The notes under the pieces were generated by a model. The model had not been told where the DNA came from and searched no databases. It saw only the letters and a list, made by a program, of their open reading frames with translations. A DNA stretch of 37,792 nt from Erysipelotrichaceae bacterium. Lineage in GTDB: Bacteria > Bacillota_I > Bacilli_A > Erysipelotrichales > Erysipelotrichaceae. Shown piece by piece: positions 7,136-14,847 of this stretch (position 1 is its first letter; each line of letters starts with the position of its first letter). The position numbers were made by a program, and so were the translations under genes. Location of the stretch: NCBI GenBank assembly GCA_030526485.1, contig JAUNCS010000017.1, positions 1-37,792 of the forward strand. Direction: 5' to 3'.

Positions 7136-7649
7136 TTAAAATACTCTCCAGTTTTGAAAAGTCTACAAAATCTACTACCTGATTATAGGTAGCTATCATT
7201 GCTCTTACTTCGGCATTTCTATCTTTCTCAGGAATAGACTTAGCCTTTGTATATAGAAGCGCCATCATGGTCTTGTGTTTAAACTTCAGTTTTGAATAAT
7301 CAATACCACCTCTTAGATGAAAAATCTTAGCCTTATTAAATACTTCTACATCAAGTTGATTAGCGATACTTCTTCGAATATTTTCTCTGTTTGTTTGATC
7401 ATCAATATCCGCTAAACCAACACTGACAATAATCAGTTTCTTATTCTTACTTATATCGAGATTTCTTAAAGTCTGTTTTAAGCCTAATACGCCTCCGGCA
7501 TATAAGGCGCCAAAATAATAGATAGAATCATAATCATTGATGTGATTAATCTGATTAAAACTCAGCACTTCAATATTGCTCAACCTGCCAAATTCCTCAG
7601 CATACTTTTTAGTTGTGCCATATTCACTGCCATAAATAATTATCTGCAT
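7122..7649 (-). CDS. flavodoxin-like protein
   Basis: The 175-residue protein starts with a flavodoxin phosphate-binding loop, YGSEYGTTKKYAEEF. It continues with YYFGALYAGGVLGLKQTL, similar to the HemG/flavodoxin-domain family, and LIIVSVGLADIDD. It is thus probably an FMN-binding electron carrier or flavoenzyme in the cytoplasm. HemG-type protoporphyrinogen oxidase activity is possible by family, but no haem genes are near. It lies 4 bases after the methyltransferase-like gene and overlaps the esterase-like gene, so the three are probably translated together. Its role in the operon is unknown. Confidence 0.78.
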   Translation of the reverse strand: MQIIIYGSEYGTTKKYAEEFGRLSNIEVLSFNQINHINDYDSIYYFGALYAGGVLGLKQTLRNLDISKNKKLIIVSVGLADIDDQTNRENIRRSIANQLDVEVFNKAKIFHLRGGIDYSKLKFKHKTMMALLYTKAKSIPEKDRNAEVRAMIATYNQVVDFVDFSKLESILNEIY

Positions 7650-7653
7650 AAAC

Positions 7654-8319
7654 CTACCATATAAAAGGTATTAAACGATACCTTACTTTCTTTGTATATT
7701 CCTTATAGCCTTCTAAACCTTCTATAAGTACTTTCTCTTCATTTTTTATTCTTTTTAATAGAACAAGTGGTATTGGTAACATTACCAATAATCCCAGGAA
7801 AGAGCCCAAGACCAGAGGCATGGAAGTAAACAATAAGACACAGGCAAAGTACATAGGGTGTCTTACTATTCCATATAAACCAGTAGAAATTACTTTCTGA
7901 TTTTCCTGAATTTCAACTGTTCTGGATAGATAAGTATTTTCTCTTAATACTTCAAAATAGATTAAGAAACTTAAGATAAAGAGTATTACCGATACAATTG
8001 TTAGCCATAAAGGAAACTTTGAAATCTGGTAGCGGAAATCAAGGGCACAGACAATAAAGCAGATAACAAACAATATGCTGCATAGCATAATAACAACCAC
8101 CTGTTCCTTTTCACTTTCTTTGGTATTCATGCGTTTCTTTAATAATTCCGGATTTTTAAGACAAAGATAAACCCCTACAATTATCATTGGAATAAATAGT
8201 ATTCCCATTAAAAGCCAAGCACTAGGATAATTAAAAGTTCCTGCTGGATAAAAAAGCAGAAAACCCATTAACAGAAAACCAGACAAAGCTTTAATAAAAG
8301 CCTGCAATAAGAGTTTCAT
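7654..8319 (-). CDS. isoprenylcysteine carboxyl methyltransferase-like membrane protein
   Basis: The 221-residue integral membrane protein has about five hydrophobic helices. It carries the ICMT/phospholipid-methyltransferase signature: GLYGIVRHPMY near residue 150, then the C-terminal acidic and tyrosine-rich NEEKVLIEGLEGYKEYTKKV and a final RYRLIPFIW. Bacterial members bind S-adenosylmethionine, but their methyl acceptors are mostly unknown. The start codon overlaps the preceding stop as TAATG, with GGAG upstream. It is the third gene of the tetR-led operon. No prenylation genes are near, so a protein-prenyl substrate is unlikely. Confidence 0.82.
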   Translation of the reverse strand: MKLLLQAFIKALSGFLLMGFLLFYPAGTFNYPSAWLLMGILFIPMIIVGVYLCLKNPELLKKRMNTKESEKEQVVVIMLCSILFVICFIVCALDFRYQISKFPLWLTIVSVILFILSFLIYFEVLRENTYLSRTVEIQENQKVISTGLYGIVRHPMYFACVLLFTSMPLVLGSFLGLLVMLPIPLVLLKRIKNEEKVLIEGLEGYKEYTKKVRYRLIPFIW

Positions 8320-8561
8320 TACTTGTCTCCATTTTTATCAAGCTTAATGCCATAAATTAAACCCGCAAGCATTCCCAAGGCTATACCAAAGGCAATATTA
8401 TGCATAAAAGAACCAATGGCTATACCTAAGCAAGTTCCAACACCCATAGCTTCACCAATCTTGCTTTTTTCAATATTTTCACTGGCATAACCAGCATAAT
8501 AAGCTACAAATAAGCCAATCATCACCCAGGGTAATGCGGCTGTAATAAAATCAAAAATCAT
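8319..8561 (-). CDS. small membrane protein with glycine-zipper-like helices
   Basis: The 80-residue protein has a first hydrophobic helix (about 8-27) and a second glycine-rich region (about 38-72) with repeated G-x-x-x-G spacing, as in GVGTCLGIAIG and GIALGMLAGLIYG. It ends in a short charged tail. No family was recognised with confidence. It lies directly between tetR and the methyltransferase-like gene, starting right after the tetR stop with a GGGGG Shine-Dalgarno, so co-transcription is near certain. It could be the transported or regulated partner of the repressor system, but nothing in the sequence proves this. Confidence 0.7.
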   Translation of the reverse strand: MIFDFITAALPWVMIGLFVAYYAGYASENIEKSKIGEAMGVGTCLGIAIGSFMHNIAFGIALGMLAGLIYGIKLDKNGDK

Positions 8562-9158
8562 TTATTCATCCCCCTTAATTCCATATTCTTCAATAAAGTG
8601 TCTAACAAAATTACTGCACTTTTCTCTTAATTCTTCTTTTAATTCAGGAATACGATCGCCATGATGTATCAAAGCTGATACCGGCATTGCAAAAGAAAAA
8701 GCCAGTATTTCCTCATCGCATTCCTTAAGCAGATGTTTAGCCATCATTTCTTTAAAGATATTCCTAAATCTGTTTTCTATCTGATAAAAGAAATAGATAT
8801 TAGCCAATTCCTTTATCTTTTCATTTCTAAACTGCTCCTTAGTCAAAAGAATTCTGGTTTTAATGACAACTGGATCATTGGTAGTAAAGTCATACATCCC
8901 CATCGACATCCGATACAGTTCTTCTAAACTTTCAGGAATATGGGTGCTTTTTGAACTGAAGTTTCCCCCATAGTGTTTAGCCACCATTTCTACCATGGCA
9001 TCCCATATCGCTTCCTTGCTGTCGAAGTGACGATATAGTCCTGACTTAACAATGCCGCTGGCCTCTGCTATATCTTTAATATTGGTTTTTTCATAGCCCT
9101 CTCTGGAAAATATATCCAGGGCTGACTCCAGTAATTTCTGTTTTGTATCTTTTCCCAT
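8562..9158 (-). CDS. TetR/AcrR-family transcriptional repressor
   Basis: The 198-residue regulator has a typical TetR DNA-binding domain: KQKLLESALDIFSREGYEKT, then the helix-turn-helix IKDIAEASGIVKSGLYRHF and SKEAIWDAM. The C-terminal ligand domain is divergent and gives no ligand clue. The ATG at 9158 was chosen; a GTG at 9179 is in frame but coincides with the expected transcription start and lies within an operator. The gene leads a six-gene operon, and its promoter is covered by two copies of a 16-base palindrome, so autoregulation and control of the whole operon are expected. Confidence 0.9.
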   Translation of the reverse strand: MGKDTKQKLLESALDIFSREGYEKTNIKDIAEASGIVKSGLYRHFDSKEAIWDAMVEMVAKHYGGNFSSKSTHIPESLEELYRMSMGMYDFTTNDPVVIKTRILLTKEQFRNEKIKELANIYFFYQIENRFRNIFKEMMAKHLLKECDEEILAFSFAMPVSALIHHGDRIPELKEELREKCSNFVRHFIEEYGIKGDE

Positions 9159-9163
9159 ATAAA

Positions 9164-9214
9164 GTGACCTATTGTTCACACTCTAATTATAGTGACCCAT
9201 TGGTCACATTACAA
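9164..9214 (-). promoter_or_regulatory. tetR operon promoter with twin 16-base operators
   Basis: The -10 TATAAT (9191-9186) and -35 TTGTAA (9214-9209) have a 17-base spacer. One palindrome, GTGACC and GGTCAC around four bases (9192-9207), fills the spacer. A second, GTGACC and GTTCAC around four bases (9164-9179), begins at the expected transcription start. Their centres are 28 bases apart. This is the geometry expected for repression by the adjacent TetR protein. Confidence 0.75.
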
Positions 9215-9220
9215 GCAAAA

Positions 9221-9241
9221 TAAAAACAGGAATGTACCTGT
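9221..9241 (-). terminator. short terminator after the 72-residue membrane protein gene
   Basis: A 5-base stem, ACAGG with CCTGT (9226-9230, 9237-9241), has a 6-base loop and a TTTTTATTTT tail on the minus strand. The stem is short, so strength is uncertain. It lies immediately before the tetR promoter. Confidence 0.5.
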
Positions 9242-9243
9242 CT

Positions 9244-9462
9244 TTACTTGTTTTTAGCGATTTTAAGCAGTTTATACATCAAAGGTATATAAGTTATCAC
9301 AAAGACAATTATTGCGATAATTAAAGCTGCTTTCTTAGCGCTAAGCGGTAATAAGACACCAATGATAACACCCATCGCACATAAGCAGAACTTCACCAAA
9401 GCAAAATCAAGCCAGGTACTTGCTTTGGCATATCTGTTTCCTAAATCTAATAAGTATTTCAT
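9244..9462 (-). CDS. small two-helix membrane protein, function unknown
   Basis: The 72-residue protein begins MKYLLDLGNRYAKASTWLDFALVKFCL and has two hydrophobic segments (about 24-38 and 46-64) ending in MYKLLKIAKNK. I recall similar short proteins in Clostridia loosely annotated as phosphate ABC transporter permease, a label the length does not support. It is a single gene between the ssb terminator and the tetR promoter. No Shine-Dalgarno is visible. Its ATG lies exactly 6 bases after a TAAAAT, so its mRNA may be leaderless. Confidence 0.7.
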   Translation of the reverse strand: MKYLLDLGNRYAKASTWLDFALVKFCLCAMGVIIGVLLPLSAKKAALIIAIIVFVITYIPLMYKLLKIAKNK

Positions 9463-9468
9463 AAGAAT

Positions 9469-9474
9469 ATTTTA
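9469..9474 (-). promoter_or_regulatory. candidate -10 element for the small membrane protein gene
   Basis: TAAAAT on the minus strand (9474-9469) lies right after the ssb terminator tail and 6 bases before the ATG at 9462. The -35 region (TGGAGT at 17-base spacing) is poor. Confidence 0.4.
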
Positions 9475-9525
9475 GACAAAAAGAAAAACCGACTCCACGA
9501 ACACTTATATGTCCCTGTCGGTTTT
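9475..9525 (-). terminator. ssb terminator with long loop
   Basis: A 9-base stem, AAAACCGAC with GTCGGTTTT (plus-strand positions 9485-9493 and 9517-9525), encloses a 23-base loop that can form a small inner hairpin. A T-rich tail follows on the minus strand. Confidence 0.7.
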
Positions 9526-9567
9526 CTTAAAGCTTATGAGAAATTTTTGGATTGACTGGATTTAGAT

Positions 9568-9882
9568 TTAAGCATAAACACAGTAGACCTTGTCAGCAAT
9601 CAGTTCAGGGCGATAGAAGACAGTACCATTTTCTTTTTCAGTGTTATTTGACTGTAAACGGCCAATTACTACAACGTCACTGCCCTGTTCGATATTACGG
9701 GTTGCTTCTTCAGCAAGGGTATTAAAGCAAACAACCTTATAGGTATCAACAGGCGCATCTTCATCTTCTTTTCTGTAATTGCGTTTTACATCAAGCACTA
9801 AACTACAGTACTTATAGCCCTTATCAGATTCTGATAAGTCGGGTTTTGAAACGGCTTTGCCGATGATTTTAAATTCGTTCAT
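9568..9882 (-). CDS. ssb: short single-stranded DNA-binding protein
   Basis: The 104-residue protein is one OB fold of the SSB family: MNEFKIIGKAVSKPDL, a central LVLDVKRNYR strand, DTYKVVCFNTLAEEA and GSDVVVIGRLQS. It binds single-stranded DNA. It ends right after the OB fold (KVYCVYA) and lacks the glycine/proline linker and the acidic DDDIPF-like tip that recruits partner proteins in the essential SSB. It may therefore be an accessory SSB, comparable to SsbB or a plasmid SSB. The ATG at 9882 is preceded by a strong AAAGGAGG; the ATG at 9897 is less likely because its first codons form that Shine-Dalgarno. It is transcribed alone and ends in a terminator. Confidence 0.85.
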   Translation of the reverse strand: MNEFKIIGKAVSKPDLSESDKGYKYCSLVLDVKRNYRKEDEDAPVDTYKVVCFNTLAEEATRNIEQGSDVVVIGRLQSNNTEKENGTVFYRPELIADKVYCVYA

Positions 9883-9959
9883 ATTCCTCCTTTCCATCTG
9901 TACCTATAAGATATCAAGGAGTACGAATCCAAAACTTTCAAAATTCAATCAAAATGTAA

Positions 9960-11234
9960 TCATTTTCCACACGGCAAAATGTGGATAAGTGCATAGTTAG
10001 AGTAATCAAAAGCCTTATAAACCTGGATAATATCATCCATTGTGATCTCATTTATAATGTTGATATTTTCAAAATATTCCAGGCCATTTAAATAATCTCT
10101 GATAAAAGTTGTATTAAATCCTTCGATTTCATCAAAGACCTCAAAGGACTGACCGATATATCTGCGCTTAATCTGTGTAAGTATTTCTTCAGTAAACAAG
10201 TCTTTCTTTAACTCTTCATCAACAAGCTTTTTGATGAAGTCTTCATTAGACTCACAATAAAACATCAGATAGGCATAATCAGGGGCGAAATCCACCTCAT
10301 AGCCAAAGTAATCATTGATAAGACCCTCATCAAGCCACTTCTGATAATTAGGATTTAAAGGCGTGAAATAAGCCTTTAAGAAGATATTTATACACCATTC
10401 CTTAAAAGCCACATCCCTGTCATCCTTAAAGTCTTGCCTTAGCTTGATAGCGTATAAGTGCTTAGCCTTGGCGATATCCATTTTAAAGCTGTATTCTTTT
10501 CTCTTAACCTCTAATGGTTCCTTCTTCAAGATATTAAGAGGCTTAGGTCTTTCCTTAAAATCCTTCTTAGCCTGATTAGCTCTAACGATATCAATAATCA
10601 TATAAGGATCAAGTGGTGTAACCACACTAAGCACCATATTGGAAGGATGATAGTTTAAGCTGTAACACTCTTCAAGCTCTTCCTTGGTGATGGCTCTAAC
10701 TGACTTTTCATCACCACCGATATCATATTTCAAAGGATATTCATGGTATAAAGAAGCATAAGTTTCATTAACCAGACGACTGTCAGCATTCTGCATATAC
10801 ATTGAAAGTTCTTCAACAATAATACCCTTTTCTTTTTCCACATTTTCTCTTGTTACTTCAAGATCCTGTACAAAGTCCAGTAAAAGATTTAAAGGTTCTT
10901 CAATTTCTCTATTGGTAGTAGAGAAATAATAGACAGTCTCGTTATAAGAAGTAAAGGCATTGACATTGCAACCCATATTGGAGAAAGTCGCAAAGATATT
11001 CTTATCCTCGGTTTCAAAAAGCTTGTGCTCCAGAAAGTGTGCCACACCCGGATTAAAGTGATATTCCTTGCCATCTAATGACTGATGAATATTTAAAGCT
11101 CCATAGGGTGTACCAAAGGCACAGGCCGTAGTCAGAAAATCCGGTTTATGGAAAACAATGACTTCAAGACCATTATCTAAAGTCTCGCGATAGAAGGTTT
11201 CATCAAAGAATTCTTTATAGATTTTCTGAATCAT
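9960..11234 (-). CDS. ymfH: M16-family zinc metallopeptidase, YmfH-like (active subunit)
   Basis: The 424-residue protein is an insulinase/pitrilysin-type peptidase. It has the inverted zinc motif HFLEH (His66, Glu69, His70), and the third ligand is expected in IIVEEL near residue 141. The N-terminal active half is followed by an M16 C-terminal domain. In Bacillus, ymfF and ymfH lie downstream of spoIIIE/ftsK, and the same order occurs here. The substrate is unknown. Its start overlaps ymfF by 20 bases and has a GGAGGGGG Shine-Dalgarno, so translational coupling and a heterodimer with YmfF are likely. Confidence 0.9.
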   Translation of the reverse strand: MIQKIYKEFFDETFYRETLDNGLEVIVFHKPDFLTTACAFGTPYGALNIHQSLDGKEYHFNPGVAHFLEHKLFETEDKNIFATFSNMGCNVNAFTSYNETVYYFSTTNREIEEPLNLLLDFVQDLEVTRENVEKEKGIIVEELSMYMQNADSRLVNETYASLYHEYPLKYDIGGDEKSVRAITKEELEECYSLNYHPSNMVLSVVTPLDPYMIIDIVRANQAKKDFKERPKPLNILKKEPLEVKRKEYSFKMDIAKAKHLYAIKLRQDFKDDRDVAFKEWCINIFLKAYFTPLNPNYQKWLDEGLINDYFGYEVDFAPDYAYLMFYCESNEDFIKKLVDEELKKDLFTEEILTQIKRRYIGQSFEVFDEIEGFNTTFIRDYLNGLEYFENINIINEITMDDIIQVYKAFDYSNYALIHILPCGK

Positions 11235-12453
11235 TTTTAACCCCCTCCAGCATATAAGTTAAGACATGTTTATATTCCTTAAAGACTCTTGAAACATCAT
11301 CAACAGTCACCCTGCTTAACTCAGCAATATATTCATCAAAGTTGACATCAAAGTCATTTAAACGATTGGTATACAGATATTCAACATAGGCATCAAGATC
11401 ATCATTAACTGATCTTACAGAATCAATCATCATGATACGGGCCATTTGTAAAAGTTCAGGATCATAGTCCTTATCAACTAAACGCTTAATCTGCTTGTTT
11501 ACTTCGCTTACTACTGTATCCTTATTCTTACTGTTAATAGCGGTATGAATCTTAACCAGGCCCTCCTGTTTATAATCATAGACCGAAATGTAGTAACAAA
11601 GCGACAGTTTCTCTCTTACCTCATCAAATAATAAGGAAGTTGGTACGCCGCCCAGTAAGGCATTGCCCAAGAAAAAGGCATAGTAATCCTTAGACAGACG
11701 ATTAAATGGTGTTGAATAAATGATATTCAAACAAGACTGAGATACTTCTTTTTCTTCAATGATTTCACCAAGATTATCAACGATTAAACTCTTATTATTT
11801 AAACAATAAGTCTTATCGGTTTTTAAAGTCTTCAGATAATCAATTAAAGTATCATCATAGTCACCAACTACATAAGTATGAAGTGAAAACTCCTTAAATA
11901 AGTCTTCATAAACCTTCTTTACATCATCTAAAGTGATTTTATCAATTTCTTCCATTGAAGGAAGACCATAAGACTTTAAGGCCTCTTCTTTTTCAGCAAG
12001 CAGTTCCATACTTCTGGCACTGGCCAGATAACTTGGCTTATCAAGCTTACGTGACAGGTAGTCCTTATGAACTTTCTTGTATTCCTGAAGCCTTTCTTCA
12101 CTCAAGTAGACATTATTAAAGATTTCCTTAAAGTAGTCCACATACATATCTGTATCGACATCCTTTAAGAATTTAGGATTGATAAAAGTAAATTTGACAA
12201 TGAATTCCATCAGATTGGCTTTACTCTTAATGGTTGAAGAAATACCTGGACCATAAAGATTATCCTTGGCCCTTAACATTTCTTCACGGGTCTTGTACTT
12301 AATAGAACTCTCACCCAAGAAATTAGCCAAGAGGTTTAAAGCCAGCTTTTCCTTACCGTTGTATTCCTTGGCAAAGCATAGAAAAAAGGAAATACTCTTG
12401 TATTTGCTGGTTTTGACTAAGCATAAATTGTCTTCATAAATATAATCTTGCAT
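11215..12453 (-). CDS. ymfF: M16-family peptidase homologue, YmfF-like (inactive partner)
   Basis: This 412-residue M16 homologue lacks the HxxEH zinc motif; the matching stretch reads LALNLLANFLGES. It keeps the C-terminal M16 features, including an LGGVPTSLLFDEVREKLSLCYY segment like the substrate-binding R/Y region of M16B peptidases. Together with YmfH it resembles two-subunit M16B enzymes, where one chain supplies zinc and the other supplies substrate contacts. It follows ftsK after a short gap that holds a hairpin. Its Shine-Dalgarno (CAGG) is weak. Confidence 0.88.
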   Translation of the reverse strand: MQDYIYEDNLCLVKTSKYKSISFFLCFAKEYNGKEKLALNLLANFLGESSIKYKTREEMLRAKDNLYGPGISSTIKSKANLMEFIVKFTFINPKFLKDVDTDMYVDYFKEIFNNVYLSEERLQEYKKVHKDYLSRKLDKPSYLASARSMELLAEKEEALKSYGLPSMEEIDKITLDDVKKVYEDLFKEFSLHTYVVGDYDDTLIDYLKTLKTDKTYCLNNKSLIVDNLGEIIEEKEVSQSCLNIIYSTPFNRLSKDYYAFFLGNALLGGVPTSLLFDEVREKLSLCYYISVYDYKQEGLVKIHTAINSKNKDTVVSEVNKQIKRLVDKDYDPELLQMARIMMIDSVRSVNDDLDAYVEYLYTNRLNDFDVNFDEYIAELSRVTVDDVSRVFKEYKHVLTYMLEGVKNDSENL

Positions 12454-12468
12454 ACTACTAAAACCTGA

Positions 12469-12492
12469 GAAAACAGCCTATCAGCTGTTTTC
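12469..12492 (-). terminator. hairpin containing the ftsK stop codon; weak terminator or attenuator
   Basis: Nine-base perfect arms, GAAAACAGC and GCTGTTTTC (plus-strand positions 12469-12477 and 12484-12492), have a 6-base loop that holds the ftsK TGA. The T run is short and interrupted, so it may only partly reduce ymfF-ymfH expression. Confidence 0.5.
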
Positions 12493-14847
12493 TTCTTTCT
12501 TTATAAATACTTCTCTTGGTTTAGAACCATTCGCATGGCCAATGATTCCGTTCTCTTCCAGCTGATCAATAATACGGGCAGAACGGTTATAGCCAATACC
12601 GAATTTTCTTTGAAGCAGTGATGTAGAAGCCTTTTGAGACTCTCTTACATATTCAACAACTTCATCATAGAGTGGGTCCTTTGTATTGCCACCCTCACCT
12701 GTAAAGGCGAAAGAACCCTCTTCATTTGCTCTAACAATTTCAAAATAACTGTCATCATATTCTGGATCGGCCTGTTTCTTGCAGAAATCAGTAATATTCT
12801 GGATTTCCTTATCAGTAACATAGCAGCCCTGAATTCTGATTGGGGCATTTTCACCCTGTGGCATATAAAGCATATCACCATTACCAAGCAGTTTTTCGGC
12901 ACCAACTGAGTCCAGAATAGTACGAGAGTCAATTGATGAAGAAACCGCAAAAGAAATACGTGATGGGATATTTGATTTAATTAAACCAGTAATAACGTCA
13001 GTTGAAGGACGCTGTGTCGCAACAATCAGATGCATACCACAGGCTCTTGATAACTGCGTCAATCTTTGAATTGAAAGTTCGACATCCTTCTTGGCAACGG
13101 CCATTAAGTCTGCCAACTCATCAATAATGATGACTATATAAGGAAGCTTATACATCGGTGTATCGCCTTCCTTTAGATTTTCATTATGACTCTTTACCAG
13201 TTCATTGAAAGTTTTGATATCTCTAACGCCAACATCCGCAAACTTATCATAGCGGTCTTCCATGATTAATACCGCTTTTTTAAGCATAGTGCTGGCTAGA
13301 CTTGTATCAGTAATTACCGGCCATAATAGATGTGGTACATCATGATATGGCGAGAATTCAACCTTTTTAGGATCAATCAGAACCATCTTCACATCATCAG
13401 GATTAGTTCTTAATAAATATGAAGTAATAATCGTATTAATACATACTGACTTACCAGAACCGGTAGCACCGGCAATTAATAAGTGTGGCATCTTATTTAA
13501 TTCACAATATACTGGCTGACCTAATAAGTCCTTACCCAAGGTAAAGGCCAGTGGGCTCTTGGCAAATTTCTCAGGAACACTTTTAACCAGTTCTGACATT
13601 CTTACCATGACAGTTTCCGCATTAGGAATTTCGACACCAACCGCATTTCTGCCCGGGATTGGAGCTTCAATACGGATATCCTTAGCAGCCAGCTCCATCT
13701 TGATGTTGTCAGAGATGTTGTTGATACGACTGACCTTAACATTAGAATCCGGTCTAAGTTCAAACTTGGTAACACTAGGACCAATATGGGTGTCAATCAA
13801 TTCCGTTTCAATACCGAAGTTATTTAAAACTTCAATCAGTTTCTTACCCTTTACTTCCGCACTGGTCTTATTGATAGTGCTTGGTTTACCAGAAACAGCT
13901 GCCAGTAAAGAGTGTGGTGGTAAACGATAATTGGCATTTCTACGAGGTCGAGGTTTTACAACCTTTGAATTATTATTATCTGTAATCTCTTCTTCATGAG
14001 CTACATTTTCTTCTTGAACAACAGGTTTTTTAGGAGCCAGATCATCATCGATGAAATACTTCTTAGAGAACTCAGACTCATTCTTAATATATTCAATCTT
14101 AGTCTGCTCATGAACTTCTTTAGTTGGTGTTGGCGCCTTTTCTTCATATAAGGCATTCATTTCCTCAGCCAGACGAAGTTTTCTTTCTTCCTCTTCCTGC
14201 TGCTTTCTTTCTCTTTCACGCTGAAGCTGAAGCTCGTATTGTCTTCTTTCTTCCTGGGCTCTTTCTCTTGCAGCCTGCAGTTTTCTGGCCTGTTCCTTAG
14301 TGGCGTTAATCATTGTGCGATATACGCCAAGTGGGACAATCATAATAGCTGCCAAAGTAAATAAGACAACCAGAACAATGATAGTACCAGTCTTTTCAAA
14401 GGCCATTACTGACAAGTAATACAGTAAGGCACCTAGAGCACCACCCATGTAGTTGGCATCGCTTTTAGCGATATTGACAATATTCTTAAGGGGTTCAATA
14501 CAGATAGAAAGACTAAGTTCATTCTCTTTACTGTAAAGCAGGTAGGCCCCTAACAAAATAGTGGCAATGTTTAATAAAACAAAGCCAATATAGAACCAGT
14601 AATTAAATTTATACTTCCTGGAAAGGAAGACCTTGATAAAGGTTAAGACCAGTACGGTTAATAAGATAATAAAGCCATATGGTCCAAACAGCATTGCAAT
14701 GGCATTGCTGGTGATAATACCAAAAAGGCCCATTCTGCCAATAGAAAAAACTATCAGCACAACAGCTACTATTAAGGTTATTAAGGCACCATAGTCAAAT
14801 GCTTCTTCAATCGGTTTTAATTCTTCTTTTTTCTTCTTTCTCGCCAT
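12481..14847 (-). CDS. ftsK: DNA translocase FtsK/SpoIIIE
   Basis: The 788-residue protein pumps chromosomal DNA through the closing septum. Four to five N-terminal membrane helices span residues 20-175. A charged Arg/Glu/Gln-rich linker (about 183-240) leads to the alpha/beta motor with Walker A GATGSGKS (460-467) and Walker B IVIIIDE (571-577). The C-terminal winged-helix gamma domain (about 720-783, LLQRKFGIGYNRSARIIDQLEENGI) would read orienting sequences. Length is normal for the Bacillota SpoIIIE group. Its ATG overlaps the rnjB stop as TAATG, with a GGAG Shine-Dalgarno. Whether it serves vegetative division only or also sporulation cannot be told; no sporulation gene is in the window. 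Confidence 0.97.
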   Translation of the reverse strand: MARKKKKEELKPIEEAFDYGALITLIVAVVLIVFSIGRMGLFGIITSNAIAMLFGPYGFIILLTVLVLTFIKVFLSRKYKFNYWFYIGFVLLNIATILLGAYLLYSKENELSLSICIEPLKNIVNIAKSDANYMGGALGALLYYLSVMAFEKTGTIIVLVVLFTLAAIMIVPLGVYRTMINATKEQARKLQAARERAQEERRQYELQLQRERERKQQEEEERKLRLAEEMNALYEEKAPTPTKEVHEQTKIEYIKNESEFSKKYFIDDDLAPKKPVVQEENVAHEEEITDNNNSKVVKPRPRRNANYRLPPHSLLAAVSGKPSTINKTSAEVKGKKLIEVLNNFGIETELIDTHIGPSVTKFELRPDSNVKVSRINNISDNIKMELAAKDIRIEAPIPGRNAVGVEIPNAETVMVRMSELVKSVPEKFAKSPLAFTLGKDLLGQPVYCELNKMPHLLIAGATGSGKSVCINTIITSYLLRTNPDDVKMVLIDPKKVEFSPYHDVPHLLWPVITDTSLASTMLKKAVLIMEDRYDKFADVGVRDIKTFNELVKSHNENLKEGDTPMYKLPYIVIIIDELADLMAVAKKDVELSIQRLTQLSRACGMHLIVATQRPSTDVITGLIKSNIPSRISFAVSSSIDSRTILDSVGAEKLLGNGDMLYMPQGENAPIRIQGCYVTDKEIQNITDFCKKQADPEYDDSYFEIVRANEEGSFAFTGEGGNTKDPLYDEVVEYVRESQKASTSLLQRKFGIGYNRSARIIDQLEENGIIGHANGSKPREVFIKKEENS

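Noticed and set aside
9164-9207. Short repeats before tetR as a CRISPR remnant
   Set aside because: They are two 16-base palindromes centred on a promoter, which fits operators and not an array.
9485-9525. Small RNA in the long-loop hairpin after ssb
   Set aside because: The outer stem and T tail are explained by an ssb terminator; no separate promoter was seen for an RNA gene.
12634-12909. Open plus-strand frame of 91 codons opposite the ftsK 3' region
   Set aside because: It is antisense to a highly conserved coding region and has no supporting signals.
13559-13930. Open plus-strand frame of 123 codons opposite ftsK
   Set aside because: It lies wholly antisense to the conserved linker and motor part of ftsK, has no Shine-Dalgarno, and the product resembles no protein; it is a by-product of codon bias.
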